DNA of 64,000 nucleotides from Hydractinia symbiolongicarpus. Taxonomy: Eukaryota > Cnidaria > Hydrozoa > Anthoathecata > Hydractiniidae. The stretch covers positions 8,707,501 through 8,771,500 of the forward strand of contig NC_079880.1 of assembly GCF_029227915.1 (NCBI RefSeq), given 5' to 3'. This document shows positions 20,033 through 30,697 of this stretch, piece by piece. Numbering within the stretch: the stretch's first letter is position 1; each line of letters begins with the position of its first letter. Position numbers and translations under genes: made by a program. The notes beneath the pieces are model-generated. The model ran no database searches. It was not told where the DNA came from and saw only the letters and a program-made list of their open reading frames with translations.

Positions 20033-20507
20033 TCGACTTTCGAATTACAAATCCCACATTAAAAAGAAGATACCATCTTGCAAAGTTGTGAAACATTTTA
20101 TTGATGAATGCCCTAATGCCTCCGTGCAAAATATTGGGTTTATTATAGTTGATGTTGTGAACAATGGAGAGAATTTAACAAACAGGCAAATTGATAGTTT
20201 GCTATTAGATAAAGAAAAATTCTGGATAGGGACACTCGTCACACAACATCAGGGACTTAATGGTTCTCATGACTGGAATAGAACTAAAAGAACAGAAAAA
20301 TGCAAGTTGTAGAAACCGTGTGTTAAGTTGATAGTAGGATGATGGTGATGGAAACCAGTTTTAAACCCTTGTGTATTTAATTGTATATAATTTATTTTTA
20401 TCACTATATAAGATATTTTAATTGTTAATACTGTATTGTAAGCGATACTGAAGAAGTCAGTCGATGAACTGACGAAAATTTTAAATAATAAAATCTTTTT
20501 ACTTAAT
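20033..20507 (+). mobile_element. Penelope-like retroelement 3' fragment
   Basis: The fragment comprises the end of the GIY-YIG endonuclease region, a stop at 20310-20312, and a 195-bp 3' UTR ending ...AATAATAAAATC. The 3' UTR contains GAAGAAGTCAGTCGATGAAC, a phrase I recognise from 3' ends of Penelope-like elements. The 5' truncation abuts the Helitron-like segment. Confidence 0.75.
20036..20312 (+). pseudogene. GIY-YIG endonuclease C-terminus (Penelope-like)
   Basis: An open frame reads LSNYKSHIK, CKVVKHFIDEC, IIDVVNN-like (IIVDVVNN), LLLDKEKFWIGTLVTQHQGL and DWNRTKR. These blocks are characteristic of the segment after the GIY-YIG core in Penelope-like retroelements. The polymerase and the catalytic GIY-YIG residues are missing because of 5' truncation. 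Confidence 0.78.
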
Positions 20508-20589
20508 TCTTGATGTAGTCATCTATCTTGTTGGTTATTCCTATAGCTACAATTTGTATTCATATATATATATATATATATTTCAAAAA

Positions 20590-20870
20590 TCGAATTTACT
20601 AAAACAACTGAATTTTATATGTATGGATTGCTTCTTAATACCGGTAAATTATCTCCGTAAATGTTTTTTCTAAAGACCGAATTTACTAAAAGAACTGAAT
20701 ATCATGGATTGCTTGTATGGATTGCTTCTTAATGCGGGTAAATTATCTCCCCAAACGTGTTTTTTCAAAGACCGAATTTACTGAAACAATGTGTATGGAT
20801 TGCTTTTAAATACGGGAAATTCATCCCTAAGCTTTTTTTGTGGTTAATCAAAACAAGCTGAACTATGGAT
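20590..20870 (-). repeat. 82-bp repeat family C, inverted copy
   Basis: About three degenerate units contain, on the minus strand, GAAGCAATCCATAC and CAGTT..TTTAGTAAATTCGG. They match the tandem array at 28740-29075 in inverted orientation. Confidence 0.65.
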
Positions 20871-21189
20871 TTGTTCCCTTTTGGCAGCTTTTCCCAATAT
20901 GCAAAAAAATATTACAAACGTTTTACACTACGACACAAAATGAAAAATATTCAAAAGGAAGTCGAACGGAAAAATATTTTTAGGCCCTAATTTTTACTTG
21001 TCTATTGGACTTTAACTTTAAGATTGCAAAAGTTAAGGCCTGGTTGACAATTGTCTATCTATCAATAATTTTATATTTTAAATTTAACTGAACCACCATG
21101 AATTCGTCATGCTTGCTGTGAATCTAGGTTATCGCGACTTTGAGTTTCTTCACTAAAGATAAGAATAAAAATGGAACAAATCTTATTCG

Positions 21190-21728
21190 TTAATACGAAA
21201 GGGTTTCTTGAGATTGATAACAACGAACATTCGAGCATTTCTCTAACATGAAAACAGTTAATATGTTCGGACTAACCTTCACTTGTTGTAAAGATTCTTT
21301 GTTCTCTAATGCTTTCACCATCGTTTCTGTCGGCAATATCTTTTGTCTGTTCTCTATAAACCATAAAAAAAGCACAACATAGCAATTAAATTGTTATATC
21401 CAATTGATTATTTTCTGTCACGTTGATTTTTGGACTTTTTAACTGAAAGTAATAGTACGTGCAACCCACTACACAACATTACTTTTATATTTTTTTTCAA
21501 ATTAAACCTCAAGTCAAATTTCAAATCTCAAATCAAATTTAATAAAAACTTACCATTGGCTGCCTAACCCAGTATTTTCCTTTTGGCATTACAGCATTTA
21601 TCTAAACAAAATTACTTAAATAGTTATGTGAATGTTTTACAAAGATTTTCCTAAAAAAAATAAGTTTCCTCAAATAATTATTTTTTAACATAAAAAATAA
21701 ATGAATGATAAACATTTATCTTATATAC

Positions 21729-21787
<59 letters not shown>

Positions 21788-21971
21788 CAGGCAAAGTGGA
21801 TATGTTCATTTTCCTTTGATCTTACCGAAATTTTCTTTGAAGTAACTGAAAAATGCATGTCTAATATGTTAAATTTTCTGACGTTACGGCGCGACGTCAA
21901 TAAGACTACTTTAACGTTAATATTCTATATTAAATAAATGAAGCCATTACAGTGCACTTAAAGCTTTGAGG
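21190..21971. other. AT-rich stretch
   Basis: No gene is recognised. Apart from the TA microsatellite inside it, this is low-complexity AT sequence. Confidence 0.5.
21729..21785. repeat. (TA)n microsatellite
   Basis: About 28 uninterrupted TA dinucleotides. Shorter TA runs occur at 74-86 and 20566-20582. Confidence 0.97.
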
Positions 21972-22325
21972 CCAAATAACTTGAAAACGAGGTGGTGACG
22001 TCAGTGATTTTTTACCACGTAAGTAACTAGGGACCACCCGGGACCAATTTGGGTAAGTTTCCCAAGCCTGGGTCCCCGAATCCGTTTCGGAATGGAAAGG
22101 TTGAGGACGTCATCACAAAACCTTCAAACCCCAATATCTCTGCAACCGCCAAATAACTTGAAAACGAGGTGGTGACGTCAGTGATTTTTCACCACGTAAG
22201 TAACTAGGGATCACCCGGGACCAATTTGGGTAAGTTTCCCAAGCCTGGGTCCCCGAATCCGTTTCGGAATGGAAAGGTTGAGGACGTCATCACAAAACCT
22301 TCAAACCCCAATATCTCTGCAACCG
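21972..22325. repeat. 177-bp tandem duplication with CRE-like sites
   Basis: Two almost identical 177-bp copies start at CCAAATAACTTGAAAACG. Each contains GTGACGTCAG and GGACGTCATCAC, which are matches to the CRE/ATF palindrome core, and an imperfect palindrome around CCCAAGCCTGGGTCCCC. Diverged relatives with CTGACGTCAG continue to about 22620. Confidence 0.9.
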
Positions 22326-23044
22326 TTTGTCAAAAGTCCATGTTCCTATACATTTTCTTGATCTGCATTTCAAGATCTATACGATGAATGCATCGGGTGT
22401 ACGAATTAAGAAATTTTTTGGAACTTTTGGTAGGGACTTTGCTGACGTCAGAAAAATTTTTAAGCCCTTATATCTCCCTAAGCGTTTGTCAAAAACATAC
22501 GATACCATACATTATTTTGGTCAACGTTTCAACCTCCACACCTTACAGACAACGAATGACTAATTTTAACCAATTTTCTTTTTGTATATGCACTGCTGAC
22601 GTCGGCAAAAAATCTAAAGCAACCTATTTTTCCATTGTTCTTCTGCCTTAGTGGATTTTCACATGGGCTTTATCAACTAGTCTTGTATAAGTAATCAGCT
22701 AAATTTACACTGAAAACACGATTCTTATACAAGCTGGCACTTTTTTCTTCATACAACCCATCACTGCACCTAAATGAACAGGGTCACTTTAGAGAAGGAT
22801 CATGCAATCATTACATGCAGTCTTTTATGAAGTTTTTTTCCAACAATTTTTTTACTTCTTTATCCACAGAGACTGTAAATACATTCTCAAACACACATAA
22901 CTTACTCGTAACACACATTATATTGCCATTACAATCTATGGAAATCTATGTATAGTTAGTTAAAAAGCCTTAATGACACTGATTTCTCTTGTGTATTTAG
23001 TGTTAGTTTATTTCTTTTGGTTATCACTTCTGTTGTCCATCTTC

Positions 23045-23270
23045 TCTTTAATAATAGCCGTATTCTGTATATTCAAAATGGTTGTGCGCGGCTTTTATCA
23101 GAAAATTTTGGGAAAACCCCGCAGAATCAGATTTTTACCAATGAAGGAAAGATAAAGCAATCTGAGCTACGGCCATTTTAAAAGCTGTGGCATTGACGGT
23201 TAATCTGTTTTTGTCTTCAAAAAGGTTTTCATTTTTGTTTTTTACATATTTTTACATGTTAAGATAAATA
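23045..23270 (+). mobile_element. Helitron-like family, 5' end and variant body
   Basis: It starts TCTCTTTAATAATAGCCG and then carries the same variant body (ACGGCCATTTT...TTGACG, then TTTTTACAT) as 19719-20030. No CTAG terminus with hairpin is visible. Confidence 0.5.
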
Positions 23271-23499
23271 TATTCTCACGTTTTGTAGCTAAGTACAAAT
23301 CTCAAACCCAAAAATTTCTTGATTTTTGGCTAGGAACGAAGTTTTTAAGGAGCATTCTACAATCAGCTAGCTAGCTAGCCTTAGTTATTACTATTCAGTT
23401 TAGTATAACAGCTTTATATCCTAGCCAGTATTATTTATTTTTATGTTAAAGTTGTGTTTACCTAGCTAGCTCCTTAGCTACTTCTGACCAAAAAGTGAA

Positions 23500-24280
23500 A
23501 GTAGCCAAATGCAGTTTGGCTGCAACACAATTCTTAATTCTTATGCTAAATGAAGTTAGGCAGATACCACTTTTATTACTGTTATGAAAACTTATGGTGC
23601 AAAATAAAATTGCTGAGTATTTTTTTAACTGAACATGATAACAACAGCAGTTTCCTGGACTTTTTTTAACCGAATTTGCGATGAAGTTCTTTTGAAAAAT
23701 AGTGTTACGCCTATACTCATGTGTGACATGGTAAATTGGTATTACATCTGTATGGATGTGTCACATTATTTACCCGTACTAAATGGTCAGCTAACACTCA
23801 CCGGGAACATTATCCGAAAAATAAAAAAGGTTTGCCAGAAAGTTTTTGCTATGACGGGGTAACAACAAATTGTAATCTGTGTTTTTATTTCAGCTTAAGT
23901 TGTGGAAAGTTATTTGATAAAAAACATATTACACTGGACACACCATAAAGTTGTGTGCACTTCATTTGATTTACTACATACTACATAACTTTACTAAAGC
24001 GCTTTACCTGAATATGTGGCGCAGTTGACGGCTCTTATTAATCACTCATCCGGGTGTTCAACGGCGGGTAACAGTTACCTAGCCTTTTTACAGAGTGTAT
24101 TCTGTGTTCTGTAAACCAAAGATGCAATGTAGTTTTTTTGAAAAGCGTATTAAGCCTAAAAGCATGTGTGATACAGTTTAGCCAGCTACAACAAAATTCT
24201 TAATTAGTAATTCTTATGCCAAAAGCAGGTAGCTACACCAGACTTATTCCGCAAAATAAAATTGCTGAGCGATTTTTTTA
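23500..24280. repeat. Local duplication, about 220-bp unit, diverged
   Basis: Bases 23505-23720 and 24115-24280 share GCAAAATAAAATTGCTGAG, ACAAAATTCTTAATT-type strings, and a TTTTTTGAAAA...CATGTGTGA block. The order of blocks differs, so this may be two rearranged copies of one unclassified element. Confidence 0.55.
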
Positions 24281-24325
24281 GCTGGACGGGCTGTTTTCTG
24301 TGTTTTCACCTAATTGGACGAAAAC

Positions 24326-24354
24326 TTTGTCGGACAAAACTTTTGTCCGACAAA
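24326..24354. repeat. Perfect 14-bp palindrome, one-base loop
   Basis: The arm TTTGTCGGACAAAA is followed by C and its exact reverse complement. It lies in a 110-bp patch in which GTCGGACAAAA-like words recur in both orientations. Confidence 0.85.
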
Positions 24355-24756
24355 ATTTTTCGGACACCTGAAGTTTTCGTCATTTTAGTCCGCGAAAAAT
24401 TTTGTTCGACGAAAATTTTGTTTATTCTGGATTTTTGTTATTTCTTATTTAAACAAAGTTTGTACAATAAAAAGTTTTCAAATCAAGTGGCAATTCAGTT
24501 GAAACGAGGCATTGATCCTGCGGATGTGAAGATTTCCTCAAAGTTGTTAGATTTAAAACCAGTCCACGCTTCCTGAATCGTTCAACTTTACCACTATTTA
24601 AGCAACGAAGCAGAAATTATCATCAACGGGTTTGATGCATCTTAATTACAAAAGCTGTTAAAAACGCACAATCTGTTGTGGACATGTTAAAAATCCGGTT
24701 ACAAGCATTTAAATTCTGTAAGAAGTGAAGGAATGCTTCTGCTGTCCTTCTTCTCT

Positions 24757-24887
24757 TCTCTTTAATAATAGCCGTATTTTGTCTGTCTGTCCGCGAAAAC
24801 CGCGTCCTGTTACAGAAACACGAAACACGAAATGCGATATATAAGGGACGGGCGACCCCGTGGATTTTTCCACGGGTTAACGGCTAG
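24757..24887 (+). mobile_element. Helitron-like element, copy 1 of a tandem pair
   Basis: It starts TCTCTTTAATAATAGCCG and ends CTAG followed by T. An 8-bp-stem hairpin (CCCGTGGA, four T, TCCACGGG) lies 7 nt upstream of CTAG. A 5' TC, a 3' hairpin then CTRR, and no terminal inverted repeats are the defining signals of Helitrons. With no room for Rep/helicase this would be a non-autonomous member. Confidence 0.72.
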
Positions 24888-25005
24888 TTAATAATAGCCG
24901 TCGTCTGTCTGTCTGCCATTAAAGACGCTTCCTGTTACGAAAACATGAAATGCGATATATAAAGGACAGGCGACCCCATGGATTCTTCCACGGGTTAACG
25001 ACTAG
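24888..25005 (+). mobile_element. Helitron-like element, copy 2 of a tandem pair
   Basis: It follows copy 1 directly at CTAG/T, starting TTAATAATAGCCGTCG, and ends CTAG at 25002-25005. Its hairpin is degraded by substitutions (CCATGGA/TCCACGG). Confidence 0.7.
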
Positions 25006-25074
25006 TTTGTAATAATTGCCGAGTTGTTTGGTTTTAAAAGGAATCGTAGAATCGTCCTTTTTCACTGGTGCATG

Positions 25075-25237
25075 ACCGCTCTCCACCACGAGCCTATATC
25101 CCACTGACTCAGCCCCTGGCAAACTGTATGGTACTGTCAAAGTACACAAGCTTAAAACAGACGACGTTGCCGATTTACCTCTCAGACCAATCATCTCAAA
25201 GGTTGGAACGGCATCATACGAATCATCATTATTATAA
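25075..25237 (+). pseudogene. Penelope-like reverse transcriptase fragment
   Basis: The plus-strand frame after a TGA reads PTDSAPGKLYGTVKVHK, then LPLRPIISKVGTASY, ending at TAA 25235-25237. LYG..KVHK followed by LRPI(I/V)S..GT is the signature of the Penelope-like RT fingers. Only this short piece is recognisable. The longer minus-strand open frame over the same bases is a shadow. Confidence 0.75.
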
Positions 25238-25349
25238 AAATCGCTGAATGTTTTAAGGGGGCTGGCAGCACATTTTAAAAAGTCCAAATATGATGGAAAT
25301 CTTTTAAAAAGTGCCAGCGCCCCTAAAATTCTTAGTGTTTTTATCATAT

Positions 25350-26550
25350 TTTGTAAAAAGAAAACGGAACTGAGTTATCCCTATTGTGAGAACCAAACTT
25401 AACTTTGGAATAATAATGGTTTGAACTAATGTTTAAAATATGTAAACACTATAAAAAATATTTCAAAAGAAATAATATATGTTTTCCTTGTTTTAATTTC
25501 TTTCGTGTTAATTTCGTAGTCGTTAATTTTGTTCCTTTGGTAATTTCTCTGATAAGGTATGTCATTCTTGATTTTAATTCGGAACGTACCGACTTCTAAA
25601 TTTAATGAATAGAAAAAGTTTTGAACGATCGTAACTTAACGGATAAACATCGTTTGCCGAGTTATTATTTTAAACAACCCCAAACCACCCTGTCTGCCTG
25701 CGTTAAATTTAAAGGTAATATTAAAACAAAACAAACCATATTTTTAATGTTTTTCTTTTTCTTTTTCCACTTTAAATTATGAAGAACGTTGTGAACTGTT
25801 ATTTATAGCAGTACATTGTCTTCGTCGGCAGAGTTTGTTGCCTGTGGCAAAGCGGCTAGCGCTTACTTGACGGCTAAACAAGAGCATAATGCAGCTAATA
25901 AAGGAACTTGATCAAGTCCTCGTTACACAGGCGAGGGCGATATCTGTTGTTAATGTTTTTGCAAACTTGACTTGAAAGTTGTATTTCAAAGCAAGTTATT
26001 ATTTGTTTACCCTGAGACTATATTTCATAGTGATAAAATGTTTTAAGCATTATTTTCAACGAATTGTGAAAACGTGTGGCTAATTTTGATGGAATATACT
26101 GATGCATAAGATAACTTTTAACTCAATTTAGCCGGCAAGTTACATCAATACAATTTCAATGCTTCCCTAAAAACATTTCGAAAATTAGCTTAATTACTTT
26201 TGGTACAAACTTTTTTTCTAAACTTTTTTGTCTTCCAGTTACCAACTTTTTTACTCACAGCAAAAAAGAAACAGGAGAAACTAAGGAAAAAAGAAAACCG
26301 TGTCCTTTATGGTATATCTTTTCTTTCATTAACACTTTTTGCTTTTAGCGCGCAATCAACTTGCCCGCGCTTCTCTAGAAATTGCTTGAGGAAATCAAAG
26401 ATGTTTAAAATGCATTTTAGAGGTGATGACTAAAATGAACAATATTAAACTGACAGATCTTTTTTACTTTAAAATCTTCGACCAAAGATGGAACATGGGG
26501 TTGGCTATTTTTTACGCATACTTAAATGTCAAATGGGTATTGCTTGCGCT
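25350..26550. other. AT-rich stretch with one short shared repeat
   Basis: Bases 25833-25874 (TTTGTTGCC ... AAAGCGGCTAGCGCTTACTT) are shared with 61288-61329 in the same orientation. Otherwise I recognise nothing. Confidence 0.5.
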
Positions 26551-26554
26551 CAGC

Positions 26555-26660
26555 TCGCTAGTTTCAGGGGCGGCGCCACTAGGGGGCTGGGGGTTCAGCC
26601 CTCCCTCTTTGAAAGAGAAAAATAACAGAGCTTTTCTGAAGTCCAAGGTGTGGCCGTTTT
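26555..26660. mobile_element. hAT-like MITE end fragment
   Basis: CAGGGGCGGCGCCACTAGGG followed by GGGGGTTCAGCCCTCCC resembles the terminal region of widespread hAT-type non-autonomous elements. The matching opposite end is not visible, so this is a fragment and the class is tentative. Confidence 0.35.
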
Positions 26661-27368
26661 ACGTTGGCTTCCGTTGCGTTGGCTTGATGTAAGTAAAAAA
26701 GCTTGTATGATCTGCTGTTTTCTTTCTTTTTATAAATAACATAACAAAAGAAAACAATATTTACAATTATTTTCTCTAAAGATACGATGCGCATGGACAT
26801 AATCGAACAAAAAGATGTCACACCCTTACCAAAATAAAGATATTTGTCAGGGCTAAAAAAATTCTCACAACAATTAATTTTTTGTCAGAAGGTTTGATTC
26901 CACTTCAAAAACGTTATGAGCATTTCCTTATTCTTTCTGTTTGAGAATGCGCGGGAAAGCAAATCTTGAAAGATGATGTCCGGTTCATTTTATCACAATG
27001 TCTAATGTAGAAACTTTACACAGCATAATAACTTGAATAATAAAGGACACTGAAAAAAGAAATTAATTTTAAACAAAAGATTTTAAAACTTCGTAAAACC
27101 ATCTCGTACAATAAAATATATCGTAAAATTCTAGAGTAGACATCTGCTAACGTATTTTCCAACTGCACAAAAGGCCACTCCACTAACACTTTCGCGCATT
27201 CTTTAAATTTTTCGAACTTTCTTTTTCCAAATCTTGAGACCATGAGTAATAAATACAAGAAATTGCGGAGAAAATCAAAACTGACTTGAAGTATAAGAAC
27301 TTTAATTAAACTTTCTCATAAAATTTGTCCACTTCTGACACTGGCTAATTTCCAAGGTGAATTTCCAT

Positions 27369-27493
27369 TTAAAAGCGAAAGCGGATCGGAACGGACAACA
27401 TTAGCGCGCTAATAGCTAAAATTAAATATAACCCTAAACCAACGTAGACATCATAAGACGCGATGGTTAACTTGGGCTTCAACTTGTCCAAAT
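27369..27493 (-). CDS. Possible terminal exon of a membrane protein
   Basis: A strong acceptor (TTTCTTTTTTCCCTGTTTAG) precedes a frame reading LDKLKPKLTIASYDVYVG, a hydrophobic stretch of about 20 residues, and a short basic RFRF end at a TAA. The predicted shape is a C-terminal transmembrane anchor. I cannot find the upstream exon or recognise the family. It may be a chance frame. Confidence 0.27.
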
Positions 27494-27759
27494 CTAAACA
27501 GGGAAAAAAGAAACAATTTACATATCGGCCTTGCAGCATATTGCGAAAATATTGCAGCATATTATTGCCACAATATAGTTACATATAATAGATATTGATA
27601 CAGTGTGAATTTATGGTAAGTCGTCCACGTATTACTTCCTGAAAATGAAGGAAATATAGTATTCAACATGCGTTAGACCTATGTACGTTCCCAAGCCTTG
27701 TAGAGATAATAATGTGCTATTCTCCATAAAGCACATTGTAGTGAGACTTATCAATGTCT

Positions 27760-28315
27760 GTTGTCGAGTGTAGCAAGCCCTTTCTTTCCTTGTAATACAA
27801 TGTAGCAAAGCGTAATTTTTCGTAGCGATGTGTAGCAGTACGTTATTTTCTGTAGCAGGCCGTAGTAGAACGTATTTCTTTGTAGTAGAGCGTAGTAGCC
27901 TGTAGTAGCATCTGTAGTAGCCTGTAGTAGCTTGTAGTAGAGTGTAGTAGCGTGTAGTAGAGCGTAGTAGAATGTATTTCTCTGTAGTAAAGCGTATTTC
28001 TCTGTAGTAAAGCGTATTTCTCTGTAGTAGAGTGAAGTAGCGTGTAGTAGAGCGTAGTAGAATGTATTTCTCTGTAGTAAAGCGTATTTTTCTGTAGTAG
28101 AGTGTAGTAGCGTGTAGTAGAGCGTAGTAGAGCGTATTTCTCTGTAGTAGAGTGTAGTAGCCTGTAGTAGCTTGTAGTAGACTGTTGTAGCCTGTAGTAG
28201 AGCGTAGTAGAATGTATTTCTCTGTAGTAAAGCGTATTTCTCTGTAGCAGAGTGTAGTAGCCTGTAGTAGCTTGTAGTAGAGTGTAGTAGCCTGTTAAGA
28301 AGCGCAGGGGCTTAC
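27760..28315. repeat. Minisatellite B, 10-bp period
   Basis: Decamers such as CTGTAGTAGC, GTGTAGTAGA and ATGTATTTCT follow one another in strict 10-bp register for over 500 bp. Decamers with GTAGTAG alternate with TGTATTTCTC ones, giving higher-order 20-80-bp patterns. The same minisatellite appears inverted at 44600-44715. Confidence 0.93.
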
Positions 28316-28329
28316 AGCAGTTAAGCTTC

Positions 28330-28735
28330 ATACAAATAGTTTCAAAAAATATTCTAACTTTTCAGTTAAATTGAACTGGGGAAAACGGTGACTACCATCG
28401 CCATGATGGTCTCGCACTATATACAAACGAAAAATTATCTGGACATCTTCCCACAAAACGATTCTTATCAGTACATCAATTGTAGTTGGTAGATAAACAA
28501 GCCATGATGGCCGATTCGCCAGTGGTCATCATAATATCAGAGACAAAGAAACAAATTTAGCAGACACGCCTAAATATTCATTCTCAATTTCACATCTTGT
28601 GTTTTACTGCGCTTACCCAACGAGACATGATCAGTTTGTTTGAGTCTAACAGAATACATCACAAGCAATGTATGTTCCAAATACCAGTAGTGAAGGCGAG
28701 TGATCAGTATTACGTAAGAGATACGGTTGTTTCCG
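28330..28735 (+). repeat. Unique body of element B
   Basis: This non-tandem segment is repeated in inverted orientation at 44300-44600, and again, more diverged, at 43771-43990. Landmarks are GGTCTCGCACTATATAC, GCGCTTACCCAACGAGAC and ACCAGTAGTGAAGG. It adjoins minisatellite B on one side and the 82-bp repeats on the other. Confidence 0.82.
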
Positions 28736-28739
28736 TAAA

Positions 28740-29075
28740 TTAGACCCTTGATAAAAATTTAGAAAAAAGCTCCTGTTTCTAGAAGCAATCCATACATCTC
28801 AGATTCAGTTGTTTCGGTGGATTGGGCCATTGTTAAGCATTCAGGAAAAAACTCCTATTTCTAGAAGCAATCCATATATCACAGATGCGGTTATTTCGGT
28901 AAATTGAGCCATTGATAAACATTCAGGAAAAAGATCCTGTTTCTAGAAGCAATCCGTACATAATAGAATTACTTGCTTCGGTGAGCTAGGCCATTGATAA
29001 AAATTCAGGAAAATGGTCATGTTTCTAGAAGCAATCTATACATAACAGGTTCAGTTGTTTTGGTGAATTGGGCCT
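28740..29075 (+). repeat. 82-bp tandem repeat C, four units
   Basis: TTTCTAGAAGCAATC recurs at exact 82-bp spacing (AGAAGC at 28781, 28863, 28945 and 29027). Each unit also holds CAGTTGTTTCGG-like and GCCATTGATAAA words. Weaker related units may continue to 29340. Confidence 0.92.
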
Positions 29076-29344
29076 TTCACAACCTTTTAGATAATACTTT
29101 TTGACATTCAATTTTGGCCGGAATATAAAATTTCAGAACAAAAGTTACCGAATTTGGCGCTTGTCTATGATAATATCAGTTAAACGCTCCATGTTTCTCT
29201 TGTTTCGTTCAATTTTGACAATATAAAACGAAATTTTAGACCAAAAATCACCGAAGTCGGCACTTGTCTATGCCATTATCAATTAAGCGCTCCATGTTTC
29301 TCTCGTTTCGCTTAATTTTGGCCGGAAAATGAAATGTGTCTCAG

Positions 29345-30200
29345 GTATTGTCACATATACGAACTCTACTTGTCTTGTTTCGATGAATTAAGACCTGAAT
29401 ACTTTTGTATATGCCGATTATCTCTTGGTTGAAAGAAACCTTTTTTTGTTTCACAACATTAAAACTTGTTAACGTATACCGGAACAAAGTTTCGGCAAAT
29501 ATGTATCACGCCGTCTTCGCTAAGGATTAATCTGTTATGCTTTCGAATATAGAAGAATCCGTTTTTTGTCAAACAATTGTTAATATATATTGAACGATTG
29601 TAGTTTATAGTTGTAGAGTCTTGATGAAATCTAGTAGTGTTTGTGTATTTCACAGACTAAAAGCTACTTTCTAAAAATATGCTCATGCACTACGAAAGTC
29701 AAAACAATTAGCATCCGTGGCATCACAGAATGTTTCACAAGAAGATTGCTACTTCTTTATGAATTGCTTTTTGTTAATATAGGAAGTTTTTTATGATTAC
29801 TTCAAAAATAATATGATCAAGCTTGTGGTCATCCTTTTTAATATATTACATAGGGAATGATATTTTGAGACATTCACTTTTCGCCCATTGTGATTGATTT
29901 TAATTTATTTCCACAAATGAATATGTATAATACATTGTCACGTATGAGGTGTGCTAGTTTTACGTATATTATACGTCTTGTATTATTCTAAGAAGCAATT
30001 AACTACTTGTTAAAAAGGAAAAATATATATTCTACAAATAGTTGAAATATAGTATAGAGCTAATAGCTTTTCTCTTCTTGATTAAAGTAGAATGAAAAGT
30101 CCTTGCAGGCTAAAAGATTTCGGAACAAATTCAATTTATTTCATTCCCTTTATAGTTCAGAAACATACTTTAATGACTTGACACAAGTTGATAATATAAA
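29345..30200. other. AT-rich stretch, nothing recognised
   Basis: I see no recognisable gene or terminal repeat. Confidence 0.5.
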
Positions 30201-30204
30201 TTGA

Positions 30205-30361
30205 CTAGTCGTTGATTAGTCGCCCGTCCTTTATATTTACCTGTCGCAGCAAAGTGGATAAAAACATATCGCATTTGATATTCGTGTTTCCGCAACATCA
30301 TTTTCTAACTCAGCGGGGGGTCCGCGCAGAGACAGACAGACGACGGCTATTATTATAGAGA
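30205..30361 (-). mobile_element. Helitron-like element, second of a minus-strand pair
   Basis: On the minus strand it starts TCTCTATAATAATAGCCG at 30361 and ends CTAG at 30208-30205 followed by T. The terminal hairpin is largely lost. It joins the preceding copy exactly at CTAG/TC. Confidence 0.7.
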
Positions 30362-30521
30362 CTAGTCGTTAGCCCGTGGAAAAATCCACGGGGTCGTCCG
30401 TCCTTCAAATTAACCCGTTGCAACAAAGTGGACAGAAATATATCGCATTTGGTATTGATGCGCATTTTAAAAATTCGTGTTTCCGTTACGGGCAGACAGA
30501 CGACGGCTATTATTAAAGAGA
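30362..30521 (-). mobile_element. Helitron-like element, first of a minus-strand pair
   Basis: On the minus strand it runs from TCTCTTTAATAATAGCCG at 30521 to CTAG at 30365-30362. The 3' hairpin CCCGTGGA/TCCACGGG is intact. Internally it has AATGCGATATATTTCTGTCC. Confidence 0.75.
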
Positions 30522-30697
30522 TTACAAACAATAGAACATACTGTGTGAAATGAGTAAGAAGGATAAGAAGGAAAACGAAGGAGGAAAAAGCCCGTTTAAA
30601 CAAGATTTCGGATACGATACGAAATCTTAAAAAAATATGTAATCCCGGAAAAGAGCTATGGTAGTTCAAATAATAAATACAGACGATAAGAGCTACA

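Noticed and set aside
24919-25347. 142-codon frame on the minus strand
   Set aside because: It runs antisense over a recognisable Penelope-like RT fragment and into a Helitron-like element, so it is a shadow.
27016-27258. 80-codon minus-strand frame with a charged first half
   Set aside because: It looks slightly protein-like, but I see no family motif, no splice signals joining it to neighbours and no start context.
27843-28331. 162-codon Tyr/Ser/Thr-rich frame on the minus strand
   Set aside because: It is a translation of the decamer minisatellite, with no non-repetitive portion of substance.
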